This document shows positions 1 through 8,012 of a DNA stretch of 14,744 nucleotides, one piece after another. The notes under the pieces are model-generated. The model was not told the DNA's origin, did no database searches, and worked only from the letters and a program-made list of their open reading frames with translations. Origin of the DNA: Caryophanales bacterium. GTDB taxonomy: Bacteria; Bacillota; Bacilli; Exiguobacteriales; Exiguobacteriaceae. How positions within the stretch are numbered: position 1 is the stretch's first letter; every line of letters begins with the position of its first letter. The stretch is taken from assembly GCA_902362975.1 (NCBI GenBank), contig CABIYO010000056.1, positions 1 through 14,744 on the forward strand, written 5' to 3'. The position numbers and the translations under genes are program-made.

Positions 1-56
1 TCAGAATTCGGGTGCTTTGTCGAAATCCCGATCCGAGTTGTGCTCACTGATATTCC

Positions 57-92
57 AAAAAAATGAGCGCCCACCTTCGGGCGACTGCTCAT
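57..92 (-). terminator. Rho-independent terminator downstream of the hsdM remnant
   Basis: Read on the minus strand, ATGAGC, a 4-nt bulge AGTC, then GCCC pair with GGGC and GCTCAT around a GAAGGT loop, followed directly by seven T residues. The T-run lies only on the minus-strand side, so it ends leftward transcription coming from the hsdM stub. It may be the original end of the lost operon, joined to the stub by deletion. Confidence 0.75.
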
Positions 93-124
93 CATCGTTC
101 ACCAACATTGCGTAAGAACCACTC

Positions 125-442
125 CTATTTTGCACTACACACCAAGACGTTGAAAAGATACTCTGGTGCAATGTCATAACCGAGTGTGTCGACTAACGTC
201 TCAATCAAATCATCCCTAATCTCATCATCTGACATGAGCTCTATATAAAGTTCCGTCTGTTTCTTCTGGGTGTCATATTCCTCTAGCGAGGCGTCGGCGC
301 TCACGACCACCTTCTCCAAGAGCTTGTCTGAGAGATACTTATAGAAGATGAGGCCTAGCAGGTAGTTCTTATATTCCGAGGCGTCCATTTTGCTGCGAAG
401 GTTATCCGCTGCGCTGAACAACTTTTGATTTAATGCTGACAT
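125..442 (-). pseudogene. hsdM: Truncated HsdM, type I restriction-modification methyltransferase subunit (N-terminal fragment)
   Basis: The 105 residues match the start of HsdM, the modification subunit of type I restriction systems, including SAADNLRSKMDASEYKNYLL and the IFYKYLSDKLLEKV helix. Full HsdM is about 500 residues; here only the N-terminal helical bundle (HsdM_N) remains. The AdoMet-binding and NPPF catalytic parts are absent, so it cannot methylate DNA. The homology runs to YLFNVLV, then four unrelated residues and a TAG stop. No hsdS or hsdR follows; a terminator lies about 33 bp beyond. The start is convincing: AGGGGA lies 7-8 bp before the ATG. In frame directly after the TAG lies EWFLRNVGER and another stop, possibly the tail of another gene fused by an internal deletion. 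A small free-standing HsdM_N-like protein may still be made, but a decayed remnant is the simpler reading. Confidence 0.85.
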
Positions 443-471
443 AATTATTTCCCCTGTCTGATATTCTAAGT

Positions 472-507
472 TTAGTGTTGAAAAATTATTCTACACTAAG
501 AAGTATA
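472..507 (-). promoter_or_regulatory. Possible promoter/operator of the hsdM remnant
   Basis: A TATACT hexamer (507-502, minus strand) could be a -10 element; the matching -35 is poor. Just downstream, the inverted repeat TTAGTGT (499-493) and ACACTAA (478-472), separated by 14 bp, would sit across the transcription start. It could be an operator for a controller protein, but no such gene is in view. Weak call. Confidence 0.25.
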
Positions 508-603
508 AGGGTTTTTTGTTAGTTTCGAAAGCTCGACCTTATCCATTATTTTACTAACCAAAAAAAGATATACATGATCGTCTTATATGCATTTGCTACT
601 TAC

Positions 604-653
604 CATGATTTTTCAATCGTAACGTACGTAATGTTACGAACAAAAAAATCATG
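604..653. repeat. 50-bp imperfect palindrome in the hsdM-groEL spacer
   Basis: Outer arms CATGATTTTT (604-613) and AAAAATCATG (644-653) are exact inverted repeats of 10 bp. Nested inside are TCGTAAC (617-623) and GTTACGA (633-639) around a 9-nt loop that contains ACGTACGT overlap. There is no T-run outside the stem on either strand, so it is not an ordinary terminator. It lies in a 304-bp spacer (443-746) in which no gene is apparent. It may be a cruciform, a protein-binding site or a small mobile-element relic. Confidence 0.6.
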
Positions 654-691
654 TTATAACTTACTGTCCCAACAATTATTTTGAACTATAC

Positions 692-728
692 AAAAAAACC
701 ACCCACCAGCTTTCGCTGATGGATGGTT
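692..728 (-). terminator. groESL terminator
   Basis: On the minus strand CCATCCATCAGC pairs with GCTGGTGGGTGG (two G-U pairs) around a GAAA tetraloop, followed by a run of seven T. It starts 19 bp after the groEL stop and closes the groESL operon. Confidence 0.9.
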
Positions 729-746
729 CCTGTGAGGGCGTATGAA

Positions 747-2384
<1,638 letters not shown>

Positions 2385-2420
2385 TCATTTCCCCCTTAAA
2401 AAGTTTTTGAATAATGGTGC

Positions 2421-2705
2421 TTAGCCTACGATTGCGAGAATATCGCTCTCGCGAACGATTAAGTACTCTTTTCCATCATGCTTCACTTCGGTACCTGCGT
2501 ACTTCGAGTAGATGACCAAATCATTTTCTTTCACGTCGAGATCGATCCGCTTGCCTTCGTCCGTCACACGGCCTGTACCGACTGCGACGACTTTTCCTTG
2601 TTGCGGCTTTTCTTTCGCCGTATCAGGAAGCACGATGCCCCCGATCGTTTTTTCTTCTTTCTCCACGACTTCGATAATGACACGATCGCCTAGTGGTTTT
2701 AACAT
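2421..2705 (-). CDS. groES: Co-chaperonin GroES (Hsp10)
   Basis: GroES forms the seven-subunit lid of the GroEL chamber. The 94-residue protein begins [11 protein letters not shown] and has the mobile-loop region [16 protein letters not shown] (about residues 19-34), which docks GroEL, followed by the beta-barrel core ending SDILAIVG. The frame is open upstream to 2765, but those extra 20 codons run through the CIRCE operator. The ATG at 2705 has a strong GGAGGAGGG ribosome binding site and gives the family's standard length, so this start is chosen. First gene of the groES-groEL operon. Confidence 0.98.
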   Translation of the reverse strand: MLKPLGDRVIIEVVEKEEKTIGGIVLPDTAKEKPQQGKVVAVGTGRVTDEGKRIDLDVKENDLVIYSKYAGTEVKHDGKEYLIVRESDILAIVG

Positions 2706-2754
2706 GGAAAAACCCTCCTCCGAATATGAATGATGTGATGTGTATCGTAAGGTT

Positions 2755-2781
2755 TTAGCACTCATTTAAAAGGAGTGCTAA
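2755..2781. promoter_or_regulatory. CIRCE element, HrcA operator
   Basis: TTAGCACTC, nine spacer bases, then GAGTGCTAA: an exact match to the CIRCE consensus. It starts a few bases after the predicted groES transcription start, the usual place for repression by HrcA. Established knowledge: HrcA-CIRCE represses groESL and is relieved on heat shock. No hrcA gene is in this window. Confidence 0.97.
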
Positions 2782-2789
2782 CACTGATT

Positions 2790-2818
2790 AGTGTAATATG
2801 TGTCGATAAAAAAATCAA
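2790..2818 (-). promoter_or_regulatory. Sigma-A promoter of groES-groEL
   Basis: On the minus strand, -35 TTGATT (2818-2813), a 17-bp spacer, and -10 TACACT (2795-2790). The start is expected near 2783, immediately before CIRCE. Spacing and position fit a housekeeping promoter under HrcA control. Confidence 0.8.
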
Positions 2819-2837
2819 GTGGGATACTTAAAAAAAA

Positions 2838-2861
2838 TTCTCTTACTCGCGGTCAAGAGAA
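2838..2861. other. Inverted repeat between the groES and ydiL promoters
   Basis: TTCTCTT (2838-2844) and AAGAGAA (2855-2861) are exact 7-bp arms around 10 bp. On the minus strand the stem is followed by a run of eight T, like a weak terminator pointing at groES. On the plus strand it lies just upstream of the ydiL -10, where an operator could sit. Either role is possible. Confidence 0.4.
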
Positions 2862-2867
2862 CTTATT

Positions 2868-2876
2868 TGTTACAAT
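2868..2876 (+). promoter_or_regulatory. Extended -10 promoter of ydiL-ydiK
   Basis: TGTTACAAT is an extended -10 (TGn plus TACAAT at 2871-2876). No good -35 is present 17 bp upstream, which is common for extended -10 promoters. Transcription would start near 2883, about 37 bp before the TTG start of ydiL. Confidence 0.5.
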
Positions 2877-2919
2877 GAGAAAAAGGTAGGTTCACTCTTA
2901 TGATTAAGGACGTGTTGAA

Positions 2920-3615
2920 TTGGCTACACTAAACTACAATCAATCAATCAATACCCGTTTTTCGATGGCGCCTAACATTCGTCTCCGGCACCTCCCCCCG
3001 ATTTTACTATATGCGTTCGTCCAACTGTTCCCGCTCGTCATTCGTGAAGTACGACCGGAATGGTTGACCGAAACGTTCGTCGGGCTCTGGCTCGCCATCG
3101 GATTCGGTGTGACGATCGTTCTGTCACTCTTGCTCATCTGGCCAGACTTGAAACAATACAAAGCCCAAGGCATCCAGTCGAACTTGAACGACACGGTCAA
3201 ATGGATCGGGCTCGGGATTTTGATGCAATACGGGCTCGTCATCGTGGCGAACTTGATTGAGACGGCCATCTCGGGCAAACCGGTCGAGTCGATGAACACA
3301 CAAAACATTGCCGAGATGGTGGAAGTTATTCCACTCATGATTTTGCCGGTCGTCTTGCTTGGACCGATTATCGAAGAGATTCTTTTCCGTCACATCTTGT
3401 TCGGGAACTTGAACGCACGCTTCGGTTTCTGGATCGCCTTTGGTATCAGTTCGATTTTATTCGCACTCATCCACCAAGACAATCGGTTCCTCGTATATAT
3501 CGCGATGAGTTTTGCGTTCTCTTACGCGTATGCGAAGACAAGACGATTGATCGTTCCAATCGCCATCCATGCGTTTAACAACGCGCTCGTGATGCTTGTA
3601 CTATTTTTAATGTAG
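2920..3615 (+). CDS. ydiL: CPBP-family (Abi/CAAX-like) intramembrane metalloprotease, YdiL-like
   Basis: A 231-residue multi-pass membrane protein. The CPBP signature is complete: motif 1 IIEEILFR with E152, E153 and R157, motif 2 FALIH with F181 and H185, and motif 3 HAFNN with H217 and N220-221. These residues form the glutamic-type or metal-dependent active site known for this family. About six to seven hydrophobic segments cover residues 26-42, 55-74, 93-112, 135-150, 165-185, 189-204 and 211-231. The substrate is unknown; relatives take part in protein processing or bacteriocin self-immunity. Start: TTG at 2920 with AAGGA nine bases upstream; the next in-frame ATG (2968) has no ribosome binding site. 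Divergent from groESL and followed by ydiK after 16 bp, as I recall for ydiL-ydiK in B. subtilis. Confidence 0.9.
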   Translation: MATLNYNQSINTRFSMAPNIRLRHLPPILLYAFVQLFPLVIREVRPEWLTETFVGLWLAIGFGVTIVLSLLLIWPDLKQYKAQGIQSNLNDTVKWIGLGILMQYGLVIVANLIETAISGKPVESMNTQNIAEMVEVIPLMILPVVLLGPIIEEILFRHILFGNLNARFGFWIAFGISSILFALIHQDNRFLVYIAMSFAFSYAYAKTRRLIVPIAIHAFNNALVMLVLFLM

Positions 3616-3631
3616 AAATGAGGTGGCAGTT

Positions 3632-3841
3632 ATGCCGCGACAATTAAAAGTGATGATGCTCTTTAGTCTCTCGTTCGGTGTGTTGTTCACCGTCCTCGCG
3701 TACTTCTCGGTACAAGAGTACGGCTTCAGCTTCTGGACGTACTTTATCATCGCCGTCGCCGCTTACGACTTTTTCAAAGTGTATCAAATCTTGGCACTCG
3801 CCCGAAAAGTCAAAAAAGAAGGCACGGACAAATCCGCATAA
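3632..3841 (+). CDS. ydiK: Small two-TM membrane protein, YdiK-like (DUF4305)
   Basis: A 69-residue protein with two hydrophobic segments (about residues 7-27 and 34-54), a short positive N-terminus and a basic C-terminal tail ARKVKKEGTDK. The likely fold is a membrane hairpin. Function is unknown. The name rests on size, topology and its position next to ydiL in the groESL-tat neighbourhood, as in B. subtilis, so it is partly contextual. The frame can be extended to a GTG at 3623, but GAGGTGG is the ribosome binding site for the ATG at 3632, so the shorter form is preferred. Cotranscribed with ydiL and ended by a strong terminator 3 bp on. Confidence 0.8.
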   Translation: MPRQLKVMMLFSLSFGVLFTVLAYFSVQEYGFSFWTYFIIAVAAYDFFKVYQILALARKVKKEGTDKSA

Positions 3842-3843
3842 TG

Positions 3844-3877
3844 AAACCCCGAGTCTTACGAACTCGGGGTCTTTCTT
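3844..3877 (+). terminator. Terminator of ydiL-ydiK
   Basis: CCCCGAGT pairs with ACTCGGGG around a 7-nt loop, followed by TCTTTCTT. On the minus strand the same stem is followed only by TTT, so it works mainly rightward. It overlaps the last codons of the convergent membrane-protein gene ending at 3856. Confidence 0.85.
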
Positions 3878-4260
3878 ATGGCTGTAACTTTCGATTGATC
3901 CTGTATTTCTTCTTGATAGACACTCCGAATGAGCAGTCCGCGCAGACCGAACAATACACCTAATGCGACATAAATGGTATCAATCAATGAGAGTTGTGGT
4001 TTATCTAAGAAGAAATTAATGACCACGCCAATGACCAGCAAACCGTAAATCGTGATGTTCATGAGTGTCGCATCGACTTGTTTCATGATTCTTTTGCTCA
4101 CCTTTTCCTCAAGCTTCTCAATCTCTTCGTGTCGATAACCATAGATAGTGAATCCTAGACCCACAATTGTCATGCTAAGAAACACACCATCCCATAGCGC
4201 GAACAAAAACAGTCCTACAAAAAAGATCATAAATCCAATGAGTAACTTCTTACGCACCAT
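3856..4260 (-). CDS. Small four-TM membrane protein of unknown function (paralogue A)
   Basis: I do not recognise a named family. The 134 residues show two hydrophobic segments (about 5-25 and 27-40), a charged helical stretch RHEEIEKLEEKVSKRIMKQ facing the cytosol, then two more segments (about 65-83 and 88-110). The C-terminal part, with PQLSLIDTIY followed by a Phe and Arg-Leu pair, resembles PSVSLLELSIY of the gene at 7267-7665 in spacing and composition, and the overall architecture is the same, so the two appear to be paralogues. It begins 8 bp after the SgrR-family gene and is probably cotranscribed with it. AAGGAGG lies just 3 bp before the ATG at 4260; the adjacent GTG at 4257 has better spacing and may be used. 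The last codons run into the ydiK terminator stem. Confidence 0.75.
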   Translation of the reverse strand: MVRKKLLIGFMIFFVGLFLFALWDGVFLSMTIVGLGFTIYGYRHEEIEKLEEKVSKRIMKQVDATLMNITIYGLLVIGVVINFFLDKPQLSLIDTIYVALGVLFGLRGLLIRSVYQEEIQDQSKVTAIRKTPSS

Positions 4261-4268
4261 ACCCCTCC

Positions 4269-5894
4269 TTATGATGGAATCCATAGTTTCGCAAAATCAA
4301 AATAGCCGAACAAGTCGACGCAAACGTCCTTCAGCTCGACCGGGAACGGAATCGTCCGCTCCTCGTTATAGAGCGGGATGAAGTACGACTTCTCTTTCAA
4401 TTCGCGCTCGAGCTCCCGGTGTAGCGGCAACCAGTCCTCAAACGGCAGGTCATCATATTGCCCGACCCGCTCCGCCATCCCCTCTATATAAGGGAACACT
4501 TTATGCGGGGGCGAGTACTCGTTCGTCATGAACTGTTCAAACCCGAGCGTGATGTTCCGCTCGAACACTTCCCCGTGAACGACCAAATCGACGTATTCAT
4601 AATACGTCTTGTCCTGGATCGAATCTTTGAAGCTGATGGGCACGAACTCATAAGCAATGCCGTGACGCGTCAACATTTCGGCAATCCAGTCGGTCGTATC
4701 GTTCGTGAAGTCCGTCTGTTTGATGCGAATCGGTCGGTCGAACGAGACGGGTGTTCCTTTTGGAATGCGATACGTCTCGCTCAGCGAACCGAGAAAACCT
4801 CGGTCGTTCGGTGTTCTCCGTTCATTCTGTGTCCCGATTTCCGGTCGAATCTCCGCAATCAATCGATGCATGTAATGTCTCGCTTCTTCATTGGCGAACA
4901 CACTATTCGGGTGACTGTTCAAGATGACAAGCCCGAACCCGGACGGTGTCGAGATGTGTCCGGTCTCTTTGGAATCCCTTGATGAGATGCGATACGTCGG
5001 ATCATATCCGTCCGGCACTTTGATGAACTCGACCCGGTCGAGGAGCGCCCGCACCCCGAAATAATTCTCGAAGGCGAGGAGTACCGTCTTCTCCTTGTCA
5101 TGGCGATCCAATTGAAACGGTCCCGTCCCGACGCTCCCTTTGGCGATACTCGTATGAATCATTGACAGTTTCGGGATGTACGAATTTCGACGCCGGTCGA
5201 GCGTGACGTCGACGCGATACGTGCCGTTCGATGCGATATGCCGGACGTGCCGATACATATACCGATACGCATCCGACTGAACGAGTGTGCGTAAACTTTT
5301 CGTCACATCTTTACTCGTCATGAGCGACCCGTCATGGAATCGGACCCCTTTCCGAAGAAACAAGACGAGCGTATTCCCCTGCCATTCATAGTGATGCGCA
5401 AGCTCCCCTGTGACCTCACCAGACGCGTCAATCATGAACAGACGATTGAAGATGTTCTGAACGAGGTGGGCACTGTGGATGTCAGCCGCCTCGAGCGGAT
5501 GTGTCGTCAAAAAGTGACGATGGCGCGGGATGATGAGCGCATCACTCGACGTCTGGACGTAACCGAACTTCTTCTCGAGCTGGCGCATGAACCGTCCCGC
5601 CTGTGCCGGCGACCAGTCCCACTCCAGTTGATTCGTCACTGCCTCGACTGACTCTTTCTCCATGCGTTCGAGCAGCTGTTTGGCTAAATCACGCTCGACG
5701 TGACGCAACCATTCGAGACGCGTCAAATTTCCCCGTCCGCGTCCACTCGTATACGTGAGCCACCCTTCTTCTTGCCACCGTGCCAAATGACGCTTCGTCT
5801 GTTTCGGGCTTAAATGAATGGCTTCCGCCATATCGGAAATCGTGTACGCGCCGTCCCGACACTCTTTCCACAATCGAAATAAATATGCATCCAC
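4269..5894 (-). CDS. SgrR-family transcriptional regulator (HTH plus solute-binding domain)
   Basis: SgrR-type regulators join an N-terminal winged helix to a periplasmic-binding-protein-like sensor (SBP_bac_5) and act in the cytosol; E. coli SgrR senses sugar-phosphate stress and activates sgrS and setA. Here residues 15-60 (YTISDMAEAIHLSPKQTKRHLARWQ and a GRGRGN wing) form the HTH. From about residue 120 the sensor part includes LTTHPLEAADIHSAHLVQNI and YEWQGNTLVLFLRKGVRFHDG, typical of SBP_bac_5. No signal peptide. The 541-residue length is close to E. coli SgrR. The open frame extends to 5969, but AAGGGGGG seven bases before the GTG at 5894 fits best and gives the family-like start MDAYLFRLW. 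Divergent from the MFS gene with about 100 bp between, so it probably controls that exporter. The ligand cannot be read from sequence. Confidence 0.9.
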   Translation of the reverse strand: MDAYLFRLWKECRDGAYTISDMAEAIHLSPKQTKRHLARWQEEGWLTYTSGRGRGNLTRLEWLRHVERDLAKQLLERMEKESVEAVTNQLEWDWSPAQAGRFMRQLEKKFGYVQTSSDALIIPRHRHFLTTHPLEAADIHSAHLVQNIFNRLFMIDASGEVTGELAHHYEWQGNTLVLFLRKGVRFHDGSLMTSKDVTKSLRTLVQSDAYRYMYRHVRHIASNGTYRVDVTLDRRRNSYIPKLSMIHTSIAKGSVGTGPFQLDRHDKEKTVLLAFENYFGVRALLDRVEFIKVPDGYDPTYRISSRDSKETGHISTPSGFGLVILNSHPNSVFANEEARHYMHRLIAEIRPEIGTQNERRTPNDRGFLGSLSETYRIPKGTPVSFDRPIRIKQTDFTNDTTDWIAEMLTRHGIAYEFVPISFKDSIQDKTYYEYVDLVVHGEVFERNITLGFEQFMTNEYSPPHKVFPYIEGMAERVGQYDDLPFEDWLPLHRELERELKEKSYFIPLYNEERTIPFPVELKDVCVDLFGYFDFAKLWIPS

Positions 5895-5995
5895 GTCACA
5901 TCCCCCCTTAAAAGTGGACATCATTTCCCCATGTCGTCCATTTTTCAAATCCGTTGTCTTGTTTATCATACAGGTACAGAATGGAAGGTGACAAG

Positions 5996-7231
5996 ATGAA
6001 ATGGAAAGATATACCTAAACCAATAAAAGTTCGACTCGTGACATCATTTTTAAACCGTTCGGTCTCATTCGCCATCATGCCGTTCATGGCACTGCTCTTT
6101 GTCAAAGCGTTCAATGAATGGATCGCGGGCGTCTTCTTGATCTCGCTCGTCTGTCTCGGATACGTGATCGGGTTGATTGGGGGCTATCTCGCCGATAAGT
6201 TTTCAAGAAAGCGACTCCTCGTGTTGACGGCTAGCCTCACGGCCTCGATGTTTCTCGTCATGACGCTCAGTCTCCAGTTCGACCAGATGATTATTTTCAT
6301 GATCGCCTATACGATTTTCACGGTCACGAACAACCTCGGGCGGCCTGCGATGAGTGCCATCATCATCGATGCGACAACGCCTGAGAACCGAAAAGCCGTG
6401 TACGCGCTCGATTACTGGTTGATCAACTTATCCATCACAATTGGAACGGCGCTCGGAGGCTGGCTCTATGTCAGCAATCAATTGTTACTATTTTGGATTT
6501 TGACGTTCACGTCGAGCATGTTGCCGATCGCGTACGCCATCTTCCTCGAGGATACGAAACGAACGTGGACCTCTCAAAAGCTTCGCCTCGTCTTCGTCGA
6601 CGTGTTCCAAAGTTATCAAATCGCCTGGCGTGACCGTCCGTTCGTCAAAGTCGTCTTCGGCTCGATGTGTATCCTCGCTGCCGAGTTCTCGATGGGTAGT
6701 TATGTCGCGGTCCGGCTCGCCGATTCATTCGAACCGCTCTCGATTGAATCATGGACGATCAACGGGGTGCGGATGATGAGTCTCATTCAAATCGAGAACA
6801 CGCTCATCGTCGTCGCGTTGACGTTCTTCATTCAACGTCTCGCCTCCCGTTTCTCAAACAAGCACACGCTACTCGGTGGGCTCGCATTGTACACGATCGG
6901 CTACGCGATCATCACGAGTGCGAACTCGATGTTCCTTCTTCTCAGCTTCATGCTCATCGCCACGTTCGGCGAATTGTTGTACTCACCGGTATTGAATACG
7001 GAGAAGGCGAACATGATGCCAGAAGACCGTCGTGGTGCGTACTCGGCGTTTGCCGGGACCTCATTCGCCGGTGCCGACTTCTTATCACGCTCGACGATTT
7101 TGATCGGGTCGCTTCTCACGCCGTTCATGATGAGCGTCTACATCGGACTGTTGGTCAGCTTCGGCTGTTTCCTCGTCTATAGCGGCATCTATGCAAAAGA
7201 AAAGCTCATCCTGCGACGAGCCGCGTCCTAA
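5996..7231 (+). CDS. Major facilitator superfamily transporter, probable exporter
   Basis: A 411-residue protein with about 12 hydrophobic segments in two halves joined by a cytosolic loop near residues 185-210. The MFS motif A appears in the loop after TM2 as GGYLADKFSRKR (residues 62-73), where the Asp and the Arg/Lys are characteristic of proton-driven carriers. The general type is a drug/metabolite antiporter. Because it is divergent from an SgrR-family regulator, a sugar or sugar-phosphate-related efflux role like SetA is a reasonable inference, not shown by residues. ATG at 5996 is chosen because GGAAGGTG lies 5-6 bp upstream; upstream in-frame starts (5954, 5981) lack sites. Ends in a terminator shared with the convergent small-membrane-protein operon. 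Confidence 0.9.
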   Translation: MKWKDIPKPIKVRLVTSFLNRSVSFAIMPFMALLFVKAFNEWIAGVFLISLVCLGYVIGLIGGYLADKFSRKRLLVLTASLTASMFLVMTLSLQFDQMIIFMIAYTIFTVTNNLGRPAMSAIIIDATTPENRKAVYALDYWLINLSITIGTALGGWLYVSNQLLLFWILTFTSSMLPIAYAIFLEDTKRTWTSQKLRLVFVDVFQSYQIAWRDRPFVKVVFGSMCILAAEFSMGSYVAVRLADSFEPLSIESWTINGVRMMSLIQIENTLIVVALTFFIQRLASRFSNKHTLLGGLALYTIGYAIITSANSMFLLLSFMLIATFGELLYSPVLNTEKANMMPEDRRGAYSAFAGTSFAGADFLSRSTILIGSLLTPFMMSVYIGLLVSFGCFLVYSGIYAKEKLILRRAAS

Positions 7232-7234
7232 ATC

Positions 7235-7268
7235 AAACCCATCCTTTCTCAGTGGAAGGATGGGTTTT
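7235..7268. terminator. Bidirectional terminator between the MFS gene and the convergent small-protein operon
   Basis: AAACCCATCCTT (7235-7246) pairs with AAGGATGGGTTT (7256-7267) around a short loop, with TTTT on the plus side and TTT-rich sequence on the minus side. It starts 3 bp past the MFS stop and overlaps the stop codon of the gene ending at 7267. Confidence 0.85.
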
Positions 7269-7665
7269 AGTCGTACTGCTGTTGATGCATCGCATAGATC
7301 AAGGTCAACGCCCGGATGCAGAAGATTGTCGAGAAGCCATAGATGCTCAGCTCGAGCAACGAAACAGATGGATATTGTAGGCCAAGGGAGAGCACATAGC
7401 CTACCAAACAAAGAAAAACGACGAATGTGATCGTCCACTCATCCGACTTCCGCTTCATCTTCTCCGCCAACCTCTTCTCTTCTTTCTCTACGCGTTCCCG
7501 CTGCCAAAAGTAAAAGAACACTGCATACATCGCAAACGAGATTCTCGGAACGTCTCCTAAGAGTAAATCAAAAATGATGAGACCTAAAAATAAGTATGTT
7601 CCTAACTGATAGCCGCTCTGCATTTGAAGACGCGAACGAAGTGATCCGTTCGACCCCCACTTCAT
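7267..7665 (-). CDS. Small four-TM membrane protein of unknown function (paralogue B)
   Basis: A 132-residue protein I cannot name. It has two hydrophobic segments (about 20-36 and 40-54), a highly charged stretch RERVEKEEKRLAEKMKRKSDE, then two more (about 75-95 and 98-122). Architecture, charge pattern and the P.VSLLELSIY...F..R.L motif match the 134-aa protein at 3856-4260, so they look like diverged copies. Its ATG overlaps the stop of the upstream 52-aa gene (ATGA), and no strong ribosome binding site of its own is visible, which points to translational coupling. The shared bidirectional terminator overlaps its stop codon. Confidence 0.75.
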   Translation of the reverse strand: MKWGSNGSLRSRLQMQSGYQLGTYLFLGLIIFDLLLGDVPRISFAMYAVFFYFWQRERVEKEEKRLAEKMKRKSDEWTITFVVFLCLVGYVLSLGLQYPSVSLLELSIYGFSTIFCIRALTLIYAMHQQQYD

Positions 7666-7820
7666 AATCCGATCACCGCCACGGTCAATCCACCGTAGAC
7701 GAACCCGAGTACGATGGCACTGATTGCCATACGTTTATATTGCGGATATTGATGAAGGGCAACCGCCCCACCAACGACGTGAACAAATGCGACGATGAAC
7801 GTCAAAATCGCTAACACCAT
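7662..7820 (-). CDS. 52-residue two-TM membrane protein, unknown function
   Basis: A short gene easily missed by length cut-offs. It encodes MVLAILTFIVAFVHVVGG then a polar turn HQYPQYKR and a second hydrophobic stretch to the end, so a membrane hairpin is predicted. AGAGGAG lies about 7 bp before the ATG. Its TGA overlaps the ATG of the next gene (ATGA), making a two-gene operon with the four-TM protein. An extended -10 promoter lies upstream. Ribosome binding site, coupling and coding-like composition all support it as real; no family is recognised. Confidence 0.75.
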   Translation of the reverse strand: MVLAILTFIVAFVHVVGGAVALHQYPQYKRMAISAIVLGFVYGGLTVAVIGL

Positions 7821-7902
7821 CTAAATTCTCCTCTTTGTTATAAATATCTTTTAGTAATTCGTAGGAATCACTTTATTTATCGATACAATGAAACCTGCAT
7901 TC

Positions 7903-7911
7903 ATTATAACA
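7903..7911 (-). promoter_or_regulatory. Extended -10 promoter for the 52-aa/132-aa operon
   Basis: Minus strand TGTTATAAT (7911-7903) is a perfect extended -10 element; the -35 is poor. Transcription would start near 7896, about 75 nt before the ATG at 7820. Confidence 0.5.
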
Positions 7912-7937
7912 ATTTCAATTTAAGAAAGTAGGAAATC

Positions 7938-8012
7938 ATGATGAGTTATTCCAATGCAAATCTGACAACAGAAGAGTTGCTGTATGTAAATAGCGAATTC
8001 GATTTTGTTTGA
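7938..8012 (+). pseudogene. 5' stub of a gene, possibly a TM2-domain protein
   Basis: A 24-codon frame starting ATGATG, preceded by GTAGGA about 5 bp upstream, encodes LTTEELLYVNSEFD and then stops at TGA. From recall, this resembles the N-terminal lead-in of TM2-domain membrane proteins, where a similar acidic helix precedes a KKKSTGVAYLLW-type segment. Everything after it is missing and replaced by the decayed oxidoreductase remnant on the other strand, the two meeting at GAATTC (7995-8000). The family call is tentative; the truncation reading rests on the good start signals and abrupt end. Confidence 0.4.

Noticed and set aside
1..108. 35-residue minus-strand frame starting MLVNDDEQS and ending at the first base of the window
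   Set aside because: It has an AGGAG upstream but runs straight through a clear terminator hairpin and T-run; the terminator is the better explanation.
2706..2765. N-terminal extension of GroES by 20 codons
   Set aside because: It would translate the CIRCE operator and lacks a ribosome binding site; the ATG at 2705 has a strong one.
4458..4982. 174-codon plus-strand frame inside the SgrR-family gene
   Set aside because: Antisense shadow of a well-supported gene; low-complexity charged composition and no start signals.
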